In this document: piece after piece, positions 45,189-54,013 of the stretch
Position numbering within the stretch: position 1 is the first letter of the stretch
Layout of the letters: each line of letters starts with the position of its first letter
Assembly: GCF_000226295.1 (NCBI RefSeq)
Contig: NC_016024.1
Location: forward strand, 665,501-729,500
Source: Chloracidobacterium thermophilum B
GTDB lineage: Bacteria; Acidobacteriota; Blastocatellia; Chloracidobacteriales; Chloracidobacteriaceae
Direction: 5' to 3'
Length of the DNA stretch: 64,000 bases
Program-made: the position numbers and the translations under genes
The notes under the pieces: model-generated
What the model saw: the letters and a program-made list of their open reading frames with translations, nothing else
What the model was told of the DNA's origin: nothing
Databases searched by the model: none

Positions 45189-47608
45189 AGCTTGGAAGTA
45201 TCTGGGGCAGATTCAGCAGGGGCAAACGAATCGCAGCCCGGACTTTCGGCATTGGCATCCCCGGCAGATGCTGGCAGGCAGCGTAGCACGCCCGTTTCAT
45301 CAAGGTAAAACGTCTGGTCGCCGGTGCGGTCTGGTCCCGTTCGGACGGCTGGAAAGGCTGTCAGCGAGAAACCGGCTGGCTTGCCGTCTCCGGCCGGGCG
45401 CAGCACAATCGGGCCCAGCACATACCCACGGTAGGGCAGGCGGGTCATCAGTTCGACCTCTTCGCTGAAAGGACGGCTGCCGTCGGCGCGTTTGGCCAGC
45501 GTCGGAAGGCTGTCGGAGTAGTTGCCCTGGCCAGCACCACGCGCATATTCCATCTGGGCTTCGTAGATGGCCCGCAGCACCTCACGTACGCCCTGTTCGT
45601 TGGCCCGGCGCTCATCGGCGGCCGAACTGGCTCCCCAGCCAGCACCGGCAATGCCGACGAGATAGGGCAGGGACACGTTCACCACATTGGTTATCATCCG
45701 CCCTTCACGTCCGATGTGGGTAAAGACGGGAAATGGCGTCAGTCCTTCAAGAAATACCTGGTAGCGTTTGGGGGTTTCGTTGCGCAGTTCGGTCAGGGCC
45801 TGGGCCAACAGCCCTTGGGAAACATACGCACTGCCCATGGCGTCGGCCGGACGCGCCCCGAAGCCGACATTGAAATCTTCGCGGCGGCCCAGGGTTTGCC
45901 CGCGCCGGTAGGTGTCAATCACCCATTTCACGTCACTGGTACGGCCGGCGACGAGCACGTTGGCAACCACCGACACGGCAAAGGCGTTTTCTTCATCCTC
46001 ATTGCTGCCCTCGAACAGCCAGATGGTTTCGCCTTCGTAAGTCTTCACACGAGGGTCGAAAACGGGTCGCCACGTCGTTCCTTCTGGCGGCTTGGCAATG
46101 GCCTGCCAGGCCTTTCGGTCGGCAGCCTTGCGCGCTGCCGCCGAGAAAATTTTGGCAAACGCATCCCGCAGCGCCTGGGGATTATTGCTGACAGCAAAGG
46201 TGGCCACCCGGAAGTTGTCTGTGAACGGTAGGGCAGTGCCGGTATTGACAACCTCTCTGACTTGCAGACCGCCTACGGCCAAGGTGATTTCGCCGGTCAG
46301 GGCGGCGGCGATTTCCTGGCGGAAGTTGACACCAAACTTGCGTTCGGCCACCTGAATGTCAGTTTCGTACCGGGCATTGAACGTCCCGGCCATCTGGCGC
46401 AGGGTGTCATAGACGCGCGTCGGGTTGACGCTCAGGGTGGCAAAAATCTGGGTGTCATCCGGCAGGAAATCAGCCGCGCGTCCGCTCACGCGAGGGCCAT
46501 CGGCAAAGGCCGGAAAAAGACCCTCGCTGGCGCGGTCGAGTCCAACGACGATGCGCTGCGTGACCCGTCCATCTTTCACACTGTAGGCAAAGCCGGTGCC
46601 ATCCACCGCACCGATGCCGGACTTTGTGACGAGCTGGTTGATTTTAGCCACAAATTCCGCTTCGGCACGGGCCTGCTCACGGGAAGCCCGGTTGCCCGAC
46701 GGAGAGGGCTTCAACAGTTCAGCAAACAGGTCGCGGACATACGTGCCAATGGTGGACGTGTTGATATAGACCATCCCGTTCCGGTTGTCCGTCAGTTGTT
46801 TCTGAACGTCCTCGAAGCCTCTGGCTTTACCGAGTGGGCTGAAGGTGGGCTGGGCCATCTGGGTCAGCCAGCGCGTCATCGCCGGGCGGAAACCGACGGC
46901 AATGACCTGTCCGCTGTGCGCCATAACCAGCGACTCGGTGGCTTTGGTGGCGGGAAAGGTGGTCGTGCGGAAGCGTCCGGCACGTCCCGGAAGGGGCTTG
47001 ACCCGTCTGGTATTCGTCACAAACGTTGGCAACCACTGCTCCCCAAGCTGCACAAAGCGCGCGGCGGCAGCATTGTCGGGCGCAATGAGCACCACGACGA
47101 ATTCGACTTCAGGTATGGGAAACAGGCCGCCAAGGGTCTTTTTCTGGTTCGGTGCCAGCATGAGTCCGACGCCGACACGGGTGGCCGCGAGGGTGGCTTT
47201 GTCGGGAAAGCCGACGGCGGTCAGGGCTTCGTCATAGCGTGTCAGGTCAATGGGCAAGGGGGAGTCGGACGCCGCCAGAAATTGCTTGAGGCTCTCCACG
47301 GCGAGGACTTCGTCTATGGCATTTGGCAGGCGCTCAAACTCGGCGTAAAGCAGCACGTCGGCGGGAAAATACTCCGCCAGCGGGCGTGGCGTTGTGGTTT
47401 CAGTTGTGGCAGTCGGGCCGGCGGGAGGCGTTGTTGTTGCCGGCGCTTTCCGTGCCGGCTGCCGCCGGGTGCGTTGGGCTTCCGCCAGATTCCAGTTTGA
47501 AAGGATGAGTGTCAGAAGAAGCCCGCCGGCAAGCAGAGAACGCCGGTGAGTGCGGGCTTGCCAGAAGCGATGCGTCCACGGAAAAACGTGGCACGGTGAA
47601 AAGTTCAT
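45185..47608 (-). CDS. large exported protein, DUF3352-like, with pilin-like C-terminal module
   Basis: From ATG 47608 (GAGGAG eight nt upstream) the product is about 807 residues. An N-terminal signal (HRRSLLAGGLLLTLILSNWN) and a Thr/Pro-rich linker precede a long region resembling DUF3352-type proteins (YFPADVLLYAEFERLPNAID, VYINTSTIGTYVRDL). The C-terminal ~130 residues (EQGVREVLRAIYEAQMEYAR, GYVLGP, then TFYLDETGVLR) match the soluble domain of type II/IV pseudopilins, as in the HEAT-repeat protein at 51005-53980. Function unknown. The SirB1-like gene follows with a 4-bp overlap. Confidence 0.75.
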   Translation of the reverse strand: MNFSPCHVFPWTHRFWQARTHRRSLLAGGLLLTLILSNWNLAEAQRTRRQPARKAPATTTPPAGPTATTETTTPRPLAEYFPADVLLYAEFERLPNAIDEVLAVESLKQFLAASDSPLPIDLTRYDEALTAVGFPDKATLAATRVGVGLMLAPNQKKTLGGLFPIPEVEFVVVLIAPDNAAAARFVQLGEQWLPTFVTNTRRVKPLPGRAGRFRTTTFPATKATESLVMAHSGQVIAVGFRPAMTRWLTQMAQPTFSPLGKARGFEDVQKQLTDNRNGMVYINTSTIGTYVRDLFAELLKPSPSGNRASREQARAEAEFVAKINQLVTKSGIGAVDGTGFAYSVKDGRVTQRIVVGLDRASEGLFPAFADGPRVSGRAADFLPDDTQIFATLSVNPTRVYDTLRQMAGTFNARYETDIQVAERKFGVNFRQEIAAALTGEITLAVGGLQVREVVNTGTALPFTDNFRVATFAVSNNPQALRDAFAKIFSAAARKAADRKAWQAIAKPPEGTTWRPVFDPRVKTYEGETIWLFEGSNEDEENAFAVSVVANVLVAGRTSDVKWVIDTYRRGQTLGRREDFNVGFGARPADAMGSAYVSQGLLAQALTELRNETPKRYQVFLEGLTPFPVFTHIGREGRMITNVVNVSLPYLVGIAGAGWGASSAADERRANEQGVREVLRAIYEAQMEYARGAGQGNYSDSLPTLAKRADGSRPFSEEVELMTRLPYRGYVLGPIVLRPAGDGKPAGFSLTAFPAVRTGPDRTGDQTFYLDETGVLRCLPASAGDANAESPGCDSFAPAESAPDTSKL

Positions 47609-47716
47609 AAAAGACAGCTCCTCAAAAAAGGCAACATGGCGCCGGATGTGATGAATGACACATTGCCTTGATACTGTGTGGCGTGGCACGTCGCAAGACC
47701 GGGCGCGAAGACAGGT

Positions 47717-48364
47717 TCAGGGACGGGAAGGCGTGGACAGTGCCGCAAGTTGCCGGGCGCGCTGGCTGATGTCTTCTAGGTTGGGTTGGTTGCCGGTGGA
47801 AGGTGAAAACAGGCCACTCCCGACCGTGACCACCGACGCTCCAGCCTGGAGGTATTTCGCCACACCGGTCAGGTCAATGCCTCCGGCTGCCAGCAGGTGC
47901 AGGTTGGGAACGGCGCGACGCAGTTGCCCCACATAGACGGCCCCGCCGAAGGAAGCCACGGGAAACACGCGCACGAGTTGCAGCCCCCGCTCAGCCAACC
48001 GGGCCACTTCGCGCGGAGTGGCACCGCCGGGAATGACCAGCACGTGATGTTTCCGGCAAAAATCCATCACCGGCGGGTTGTCGTAGGGCAGGGTCGCAAA
48101 CTGGACATTCGCCTTGATGGCGCGGTCGGCAACCTCGACGGTTGGGACATCCCCGATACCTATTATGACTTCATCGGCGAACTGATGCCGGATGTCGCCG
48201 ATGACCCGCATCGCGCCGGGAGTGTGGTAGGGAACCTCGATGATACGGATGCCGCCGGCAATGACGGCGCGGGCTGACTGCACTGCAATTTCGGCCGTCG
48301 CCGCCCGCAGGCTCGCTACGATGCGATGGGTGAAAAACTGCTGAAGCAGGTCATGGGCGGTCAT
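47717..48364 (-). CDS. KDPG/KHG-aldolase-like protein with substituted catalytic Lys
   Basis: The 215-residue protein has the (beta/alpha)8 layout of Eda aldolases: RIVASLRA, GGIRIIEVPYHTPGA (E43 kept), VIPGGATPREVARLAERG, and LVRVFPVASFGG with LAAGGIDL and SVVTVGSGLF. In Eda the Schiff-base lysine is in a VKxFP-type motif; here the place is R132 (LVRVFP), and the GAGTV-like loop is IGDVP. So aldolase activity is doubtful. It starts 2 bp after the stop of the cyclase-like gene, forming an operon. It may have another activity on a related sugar acid. Confidence 0.75.
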   Translation of the reverse strand: MTAHDLLQQFFTHRIVASLRAATAEIAVQSARAVIAGGIRIIEVPYHTPGAMRVIGDIRHQFADEVIIGIGDVPTVEVADRAIKANVQFATLPYDNPPVMDFCRKHHVLVIPGGATPREVARLAERGLQLVRVFPVASFGGAVYVGQLRRAVPNLHLLAAGGIDLTGVAKYLQAGASVVTVGSGLFSPSTGNQPNLEDISQRARQLAALSTPSRP

Positions 48365-48366
48365 AA

Positions 48367-48987
48367 TCAGCCCCGCAGGATGACACGCGCCGGTGCGCCG
48401 TCGCTGTCCATGAGCTTCAAGGGAAGACAGATAAGCTCATAATCCCCGGCATCCACAGCGCGTAAGTCCAGTCCTTCCAGAATGACCACCCCGTTGGAAA
48501 GCAGCTCGATGTGGGTGGCAAAGGTAGTGCTGCCGTATTCCTCGACGGAAAGGTAGTCAATGCCGACCAGCTTGATGCCATCGGCCACCAGCTTGGCGGC
48601 GGCCTCCGGCGTGATGAACACATAGTCGGGGTTGAAAGTTTCCTGCTGCCAGAGCTGGGAGTTGCGGGTTTTGAACAGCACCCGGATGTGTTCGCCCAAA
48701 TCCAGGCGCGAGAGGGTGTCAACGTCTATTTTCCGCGCGGTGACTTCCACCACCCGCGCCCGCCCGACCATGATGTTGAGCGGAATTTCATGCAGCTTGC
48801 GTCCGGTTTCGATGAAGTGAAAGGGGGCATCCACATGGGTTCCTGTGTGCGTGCCCATCCCGCAGTAGCAGACATTGGCCGGATCACCCTTGGAAAGTTG
48901 CGCCCGGGGTTCAAGCACCACGGGTGGGTCGCCAGGATAGACTGGCATCCGTGGGTGAACCGGAACGGTCACATCGTAAATCTGCAT
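48367..48987 (-). CDS. cyclase family protein (kynurenine-formamidase-like)
   Basis: From ATG 48987 the product is about 206 residues, starting QIYDVTVPVHPRMPVYPGDP. It carries the metal-binding signature HTGTHVDAPFHF (with the His and Asp ligands) and GIDYLSVEEYG, as in the cyclase/KynB family. These hydrolases act on N-formylkynurenine or related amides and lactones. The longer frame adds 86 unrelated residues and is rejected; AAGGAAGG lies upstream of the chosen start. The substrate is not settled: no other kynurenine gene is seen. The aldolase-like gene follows by 2 bp. Confidence 0.85.
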   Translation of the reverse strand: MQIYDVTVPVHPRMPVYPGDPPVVLEPRAQLSKGDPANVCYCGMGTHTGTHVDAPFHFIETGRKLHEIPLNIMVGRARVVEVTARKIDVDTLSRLDLGEHIRVLFKTRNSQLWQQETFNPDYVFITPEAAAKLVADGIKLVGIDYLSVEEYGSTTFATHIELLSNGVVILEGLDLRAVDAGDYELICLPLKLMDSDGAPARVILRG

Positions 48988-49316
48988 AGTCCTGGTTCCT
49001 TCCTTGACAGAAGCCGATGCTAATGGCGTTGACCAAGGGCTGTCAAACGGCGCGGTTCCGCGACAAATCCGGGAAAAAGCGGCTTCACTGCGTGAAATAC
49101 CACTGCAACAGCCGGTTTGCACGCCTGGGGCAGACTGCCCGCAAGCCGGCCCGGTCGGGTTGGTGCGGGGCCCGCATTTCCGAACGTCGGCCGGTTGGTG
49201 CCCATTGCGTCGCATCGGGTCTCTCGTCACAATCGTGCAACGCAAGGATGTTTCGAGTCAGGGCAGCGGCTGAGGGCGTACTCGTTGGGAAACCAGGTGG
49301 GTGTTTCAGCCCGCCC

Positions 49317-49382
49317 CACGCTTGTGGCCAGCTACAGGGTCCGGGTTCGGCTTCCCCGGCTGGCCCCGTAGCCTGTGGCGTG
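49317..49382 (+). other. structured leader candidate before the parvulin gene
   Basis: An outer stem CACGC (49317-49321) with GCGTG (49378-49382) encloses an inner helix GCTAC-a-GGG-t-CCGGG (49331-49345) that pairs with CCCGG, CCC and GTAGC (to 49372). It ends about 50 bp before the parvulin gene start. No T-run follows, so it is not a normal terminator. It could be a leader RNA or chance structure in GC-rich DNA. Confidence 0.3.
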
Positions 49383-49433
49383 AGATGGCACTGCTGTCCT
49401 GTCCGGCTCGTCGTTCCGCTTAGGGAGGTGACT

Positions 49434-49955
49434 ATGCGTTTGTTCCGACTGGGCTGCCTGATGTTCGGGGTTGCCCTTGGTGTGGCCTGTGGCGGCAATG
49501 CGTCTGAGCCGCCGAAAACCGAAGACAAAGCAGCCAAACCCGCCAAGCCGGCTCCAAAGCCCTGTGATCCCAAAGACCTTATCCCCGTCAAGCCAGAGAC
49601 TGTCCCAGAAACTCTCGAAGTGCAGCATATTCTCATTGCCTACAAAGGGAGTGGTGCGGCGAAAAACCCACAGATCAAAGTGACCCGCTCAAAGGAAGAA
49701 GCCCGCAAGCTCTGGGAAAAGGTTTTCGAGGAAGCCCGCAACTGTGCCGACTTCAACAAGCTGGTCATCCAGTACAGCGATGACCCCTACAAGATGAACG
49801 ACAGCAAATACAACGCCTTTCCCGGCTTCTACGAAATCACGCCGAAGGGCGTTTTCGATGAGAACTTCAAGAAGTGCGCCCAGGGGTTGAGTCCGGGCAA
49901 CATTGACAAGGTCGAAAGCTACTACGGGTTTCACATCATCCGGCGGAAGGCGTAA
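49434..49955 (+). CDS. exported parvulin-type peptidyl-prolyl isomerase
   Basis: The product of 173 residues starts at ATG 49434 behind GGGAGGTG. It has a short signal sequence ending GVALGVACGG, a possible lipoprotein with an imperfect lipobox, then a Lys/Pro-rich spacer. The parvulin core is LEVQHILIAYKGSG, KEEARKLWEKVFEEA, DFNKLVIQYSDDP and PGFYEITPKGVFDENF, ending VESYYGFHIIRR. Such enzymes help fold exported proteins. It is followed after 8 bp by the PP2C gene on the same strand. Confidence 0.85.
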   Translation: MRLFRLGCLMFGVALGVACGGNASEPPKTEDKAAKPAKPAPKPCDPKDLIPVKPETVPETLEVQHILIAYKGSGAAKNPQIKVTRSKEEARKLWEKVFEEARNCADFNKLVIQYSDDPYKMNDSKYNAFPGFYEITPKGVFDENFKKCAQGLSPGNIDKVESYYGFHIIRRKA

Positions 49956-49963
49956 GCGGCGCT

Positions 49964-51016
49964 ATGGCCCATGAAACGACGGCCTCGGCCGCGACCTCGA
50001 CAATTCGCTTCGCCTGCATCTGTGACCGGGGACTGCAACGCACATCCAATCAGGACCGGGCCCTGGCCGAAGTCAGCGCCCGGCTTTTTGTCGTGTGCGA
50101 TGGCGTCGGCGGGAATACCGGCGGCGAAATTGCGAGCCAGACCGCCATCGAGACCGTCCGTGACACCTTCATTGCGCCCGATGAGCGTCCGCCCCTCGTG
50201 CGCCTGGAACGCGCCATTCACTACGCCAACCGGGACATCTTCGAGATGGCACGCCATGACCTCGACCTGGCCGGAATGGCGACGACGCTGGTGGCGCTGC
50301 ATCTCGATGGCGAAACCGCATGTGTGGCGCATGCCGGCGACAGTCGGCTGTATTACTTTGCCGACGGCAAGCTGACCCAGGTGACCATAGACCACACGCC
50401 GCTCCACGATGCCGTCCGCCGGGGTGAACTTTCACCGGCCGAGGCCGAGCAGCTTCCCAAGGCCAACGAAGTGAGTCGGGCGCTGGGCGTTCTGCCCGAA
50501 GTCGAGGTCGAGACCCAGACCTTCCCGCTGGCTGTCGGGTCACGTTTCCTGCTCTGTACGGACGGTGTAACCCGCCACATCACCAACGATGAACTGGAGC
50601 GGCTCATGACTGTCTTCGTGGACAATCCCGACGGGCTGTGTGACGAAATTCACCGGTATTGCTACGAGCGTGGAGCCGAAGACAACTTTACGGCGCTGGT
50701 GGTGTGCGTCGATCCGCCGCCGCCAGCTTCAGACCAAGGGCTTGCTTCCCCTCCATCGCTTCAGGAGCGCCTTGTGCGCACCAGGGAAATGAGCCTTGCC
50801 CCAAGTTTTCCAGCCGACCGGACAACCGGCGAGCACCACCCTCTGCGCGAACTCGTCGAGGCCCGCCGCGCCCGTTCCCGGCGTGAGTGGATACTGCACA
50901 CGCTCGTGGTGCTCGTGCTCATGGCGCTGTCCTTTGTCGCCGGCTGGTGGTTGGGGACACAACGGATCACGCCCGAAGTCGCCCCAGCACCGGCTCCGGC
51001 GCGCCTACCCCGCTGA
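49964..51016 (+). CDS. PP2C-type Ser/Thr protein phosphatase with C-terminal membrane anchor
   Basis: The 350-residue protein has the PP2C motifs RTSNQD, VVCDGVGG, GMATTLVALH, AHAGDSRLYYF, LLCTDGVTRH and AEDNFTALVV, with the metal-binding Asp residues present. A linker and one hydrophobic helix (about residues 307-330, HTLVVLVLMALSFVAGWW) follow, so the catalytic domain is cytoplasmic and tethered. It is a candidate partner for Ser/Thr kinases such as the one at 56108-58705. The last 12 bp overlap the convergent HEAT-repeat gene. Confidence 0.92.
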   Translation: MAHETTASAATSTIRFACICDRGLQRTSNQDRALAEVSARLFVVCDGVGGNTGGEIASQTAIETVRDTFIAPDERPPLVRLERAIHYANRDIFEMARHDLDLAGMATTLVALHLDGETACVAHAGDSRLYYFADGKLTQVTIDHTPLHDAVRRGELSPAEAEQLPKANEVSRALGVLPEVEVETQTFPLAVGSRFLLCTDGVTRHITNDELERLMTVFVDNPDGLCDEIHRYCYERGAEDNFTALVVCVDPPPPASDQGLASPPSLQERLVRTREMSLAPSFPADRTTGEHHPLRELVEARRARSRREWILHTLVVLVLMALSFVAGWWLGTQRITPEVAPAPAPARLPR

Positions 51017-53980
51017 CCGGCTGCGGACGGGTGCCCACTGCCGGGCGGCCGGAAGCCATGGCTGTCCGGCGTCGCTGCTGCGGATGATGCCGGAGGCGTC
51101 AACGTAAAAGGCCCGCCGTCCCGTCAGCCCCGCAAGACGCGGCGTTGCCAGAACAAAGAAATCGGCCGGCCCGAACGCGGTTGCTTCGGTCACATACAGG
51201 GCAAAAACGTAATCCTGGTCAACGAAAGGGGCTTCCAGTTCACGTTCCTGCTGCTGAAGCTCGGCCAGGGAGGCAAAACGCCCGCCGGAAGCCATCCGAA
51301 AGGCCAGTTGCGCCGCGACGAGACGTTCCAGATAGTCCATCACCTGGGCTTCATTGCGGGTCACACGGTCATCCGCGCTGAGGCTTCCAGCCGGAAGGGT
51401 GCGCCCCGGCGACACCCAGACGGGAGCCGTTCGCGCTTCCGGCAGCCGGCGCAGAGGCAACCGCCGGGCCGCAACGGCCGTTGACGATACCTTGCCCGCG
51501 GCCGTTGCGCGTGGGGCCGGGCGAGGCGTGGGGCCGGTCGGAGAAGCTGGACGCACCGCAGCGGTTGGCGATGCGGCTGGTGTTGCCGGCAGTGTCGCCG
51601 TTTCCGGTGGGCCGGAAGGCGGAACCAGTCCCGGAGCCGGGCCGGGCGCGGTACTTTCCCTGACCGTGGCGGAAGCCGTCGGGCTGGGGAGCACTGGCGT
51701 TGGTTGGGCCAACGTTGGGCGGGAAGGTGGAGCTGAAGCCGTTGTCGTCGGCAGGGGGTCTGGTGGGGTGGAAGGCGCTTCATTGGCGGCGACGACTGGC
51801 AACGGGGCTGCCGGTGCCGGCTGCGGGGAGTCCGGTGGTGGCGGAGGTAGTGGCAGGGAGCCAGCTATGGAAGGGGGGAGTTCGGGCCCCAGCGGTGGCG
51901 CAACGTTGGCTATGGCCGGAAGGCTTCGGGACGGGCTGGGCAGAATCACCACTGTTGGCATCCGGCGGGAAGGTGGAGCTGAAGCCGTTGTCGTCGGCAG
52001 GAGGGCTGGTGCCGTGGAAGGTGCTTCATTGGCGGCTACCGTCGGCGCTGGTGTTGCTGATGCCGGCGGCAGAGGGGCCGGTGGCAGCGGGACGGTCAGA
52101 GACGGGGGCAGTTCGGGCCCCGGCAGTGGCGCAACATTGGCGACGGCCGGAAGCGTTCGGGATGGACTGGGCAGAATCACCCGTGGCAGCCGCAGCCGGT
52201 CGAGCGCCGCAACGGCCGCCTGCCGGACTTCCGGGGCAACGTCCTCCCGGGCCAGTCCGCGCAGGGTCTCGGCCAACGCCGGAGGTGTCCCCCGTGGCTC
52301 CGTGAGCCGCGAAAGCCACTCCACGCGCACGGCCGGGTCGGGTTCGGCGGCCAGCCGTTGGGCAGTTGCCTCAGCAAAACGCGCCGGATCGGTACGCGCC
52401 AGCGCTGCCAGCGCCGCACGCCGTACTTCCGGGTCACTGTCAGCCAGAGCTTCCAGGAACGTACCGGTAGCGGCCGGTGGAACGGTCACAACCATCAGCC
52501 CCAGCAGGGCCCCGCGCCGCCGCAGGGCGTCGGGCGACGCAACCAGTCCTTGAAGCCGGAGTGGGCTTTCCGGCAGGGCGTTGAAAAATCCGACAATGGC
52601 TGTGCGCCGGTTCAGTACGTCGTCAAAGGCCATCCTTCCGACGGCTTCGACGACACCTACAAAGGCTTCTTCCGAGCCAAGCCGGGCGAGGGCAAAGGCG
52701 GCAGTGCTTCGCAGGGCAGCGTCATCGGACTGAAACGCCGTCAGCAGCGCTGGCAGCGCCTGACTGCCGCCAATGCGGGGCAGAGCCACAACGGCGCTGG
52801 CCCGGACGGCCGGGTTGGCATCCCCCAGTGCTGTCTGGATGGCCGGGAGCGTACGGGCGTCACCGATTTTGGCCAGCGATTCAACGGCGCGGCGGCGCAG
52901 AAGGGCATCGTCTGCCGCCAGCGTTTGCACCAGAGCCTCGGTGGCGCGGTCGTCCTTGAAGTTGCCGAGTGCCTGCACCGCCAGCGTGCGCACAAGGGCA
53001 TCGCCGTCCCGCAGGCTGTCCACGATGGCGTCAAGCGTACGCGGGACAGCCAGTGCACCAAGGGCATCCACGGCCCGGGCGCGCACCCGTGCGTCTTCAT
53101 CCCGCAGGGCGTCCACGAGAGCATCGGCCGCCGTCTCATCGCCAATTTTTCCCAGGGCAAACGCTGCGTTCTGGCGCACGGCCGCTTCCCGGTCGCGCAG
53201 GGCTTCGAGCAGGGGCGGAACAGCCTGCCGGTCGCGGAGGCGCCCCAGCGCCTCGGCAGCGCTGGCGCGGACGGTGCGCTCCTTGTCCAGCAGCAGTTCG
53301 CTGACGGCCGGAATAGCGCGCGGATCACCCAGCATGCCGAGTGCCATGGCGGCGCGGCTGCGGACATACAGGTTGCTATCGCCAAGCATACGCAGCAGCG
53401 GTTCGACGGCCTCACGGCGGCCCAGCGCCCCCAGCGCTTCGGTGGCACTCGTCCGCACTTCCGGCTCTGCGTCGGACAGACAGTTGACCAACTCCGGCAG
53501 GGATTGAGCATCGCCCAGTTTGCCCAGCGCCTGTGCGGCGGCACTGCGTACAAGGGGTTCGGCGTCCTGCAGCCGCTGGCGCAGCCGTGGAATGGCCGCG
53601 GGACGCCCCAGCCGGGCCAGAGCTAAGGCGGCTGCCGCCCGCACATCCGGGCTGATGTCATCAAGCGCCGCTGTCAGCGCTGGCAGTCCCAGTTCGCTTT
53701 TGAGATTGCCGAGAGCTTCCGCTGCCGCGCTGCGCACGAGAAAGTCACGGTCCCCGCGCAGGGCTTCCACCAGCGGCGTCACCTGACGCTCATCGCCGGA
53801 GCGTCCGAGTTCTTCAACGGCCCGGCGGCGGGCTTCGCGGTCCTGGAGATCGGTAAACGTCCGGCGGCCATCCTGAGCTGTCACCGGGCAAGGGGATGCC
53901 CAACGTTCACCCATCACCATCCCTGCCAGGAGCAGAACGGCGGCTACCCACCACCGCCGACCAGACCCGATATGCGACAT
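51005..53980 (-). CDS. exported HEAT-repeat protein with Pro-rich linker and pilin-like tail
   Basis: The 991-residue protein has a signal peptide (WWVAAVLLLAGMVMG), then about thirteen HEAT/PBS-lyase repeats of ~31 residues with the recurring pattern VR-x-AAEALG-x-LG. A Pro/Ala/Thr-rich linker with a near-exact internal duplication follows (see repeat), then a C-terminal ~110-residue module (NEAQVMDYLERLVAAQLAFR, YVFAL, then AFYVDASGIIR) like the soluble part of pseudopilins. HEAT repeats bind other proteins. Start ATG 53980. It converges with the PP2C gene (12-bp overlap). Function unknown; an extracytoplasmic scaffold is the likeliest role. Confidence 0.82.
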   Translation of the reverse strand: MSHIGSGRRWWVAAVLLLAGMVMGERWASPCPVTAQDGRRTFTDLQDREARRRAVEELGRSGDERQVTPLVEALRGDRDFLVRSAAAEALGNLKSELGLPALTAALDDISPDVRAAAALALARLGRPAAIPRLRQRLQDAEPLVRSAAAQALGKLGDAQSLPELVNCLSDAEPEVRTSATEALGALGRREAVEPLLRMLGDSNLYVRSRAAMALGMLGDPRAIPAVSELLLDKERTVRASAAEALGRLRDRQAVPPLLEALRDREAAVRQNAAFALGKIGDETAADALVDALRDEDARVRARAVDALGALAVPRTLDAIVDSLRDGDALVRTLAVQALGNFKDDRATEALVQTLAADDALLRRRAVESLAKIGDARTLPAIQTALGDANPAVRASAVVALPRIGGSQALPALLTAFQSDDAALRSTAAFALARLGSEEAFVGVVEAVGRMAFDDVLNRRTAIVGFFNALPESPLRLQGLVASPDALRRRGALLGLMVVTVPPAATGTFLEALADSDPEVRRAALAALARTDPARFAEATAQRLAAEPDPAVRVEWLSRLTEPRGTPPALAETLRGLAREDVAPEVRQAAVAALDRLRLPRVILPSPSRTLPAVANVAPLPGPELPPSLTVPLPPAPLPPASATPAPTVAANEAPSTAPALLPTTTASAPPSRRMPTVVILPSPSRSLPAIANVAPPLGPELPPSIAGSLPLPPPPPDSPQPAPAAPLPVVAANEAPSTPPDPLPTTTASAPPSRPTLAQPTPVLPSPTASATVRESTAPGPAPGLVPPSGPPETATLPATPAASPTAAVRPASPTGPTPRPAPRATAAGKVSSTAVAARRLPLRRLPEARTAPVWVSPGRTLPAGSLSADDRVTRNEAQVMDYLERLVAAQLAFRMASGGRFASLAELQQQERELEAPFVDQDYVFALYVTEATAFGPADFFVLATPRLAGLTGRRAFYVDASGIIRSSDAGQPWLPAARQWAPVRSRSAG
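51721..52195. repeat. internal duplication in the HEAT-protein linker
   Basis: Two copies of a ~77-82-codon unit lie in tandem in the linker. Each holds VILPSPSR-(T/S)-LPA, then GPELPPS, then ANEAPST and LPTTTASAPPSR. The DNA is also alike: GGGAAGGTGGAGCTGAAGCC occurs at 51721 and again at 51967, so the event is recent or maintained by conversion. Confidence 0.85.
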
Positions 53981-54013
53981 GGCTTTGGTCTCCTTGTCTG
54001 TGCAGTACGTCCG

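Noticed and set aside
52358-53626. Long plus-strand ORF opposite the HEAT-repeat gene
   Set aside because: It is the antisense shadow of a repetitive GC-rich gene; the minus-strand HEAT repeats are unmistakable.
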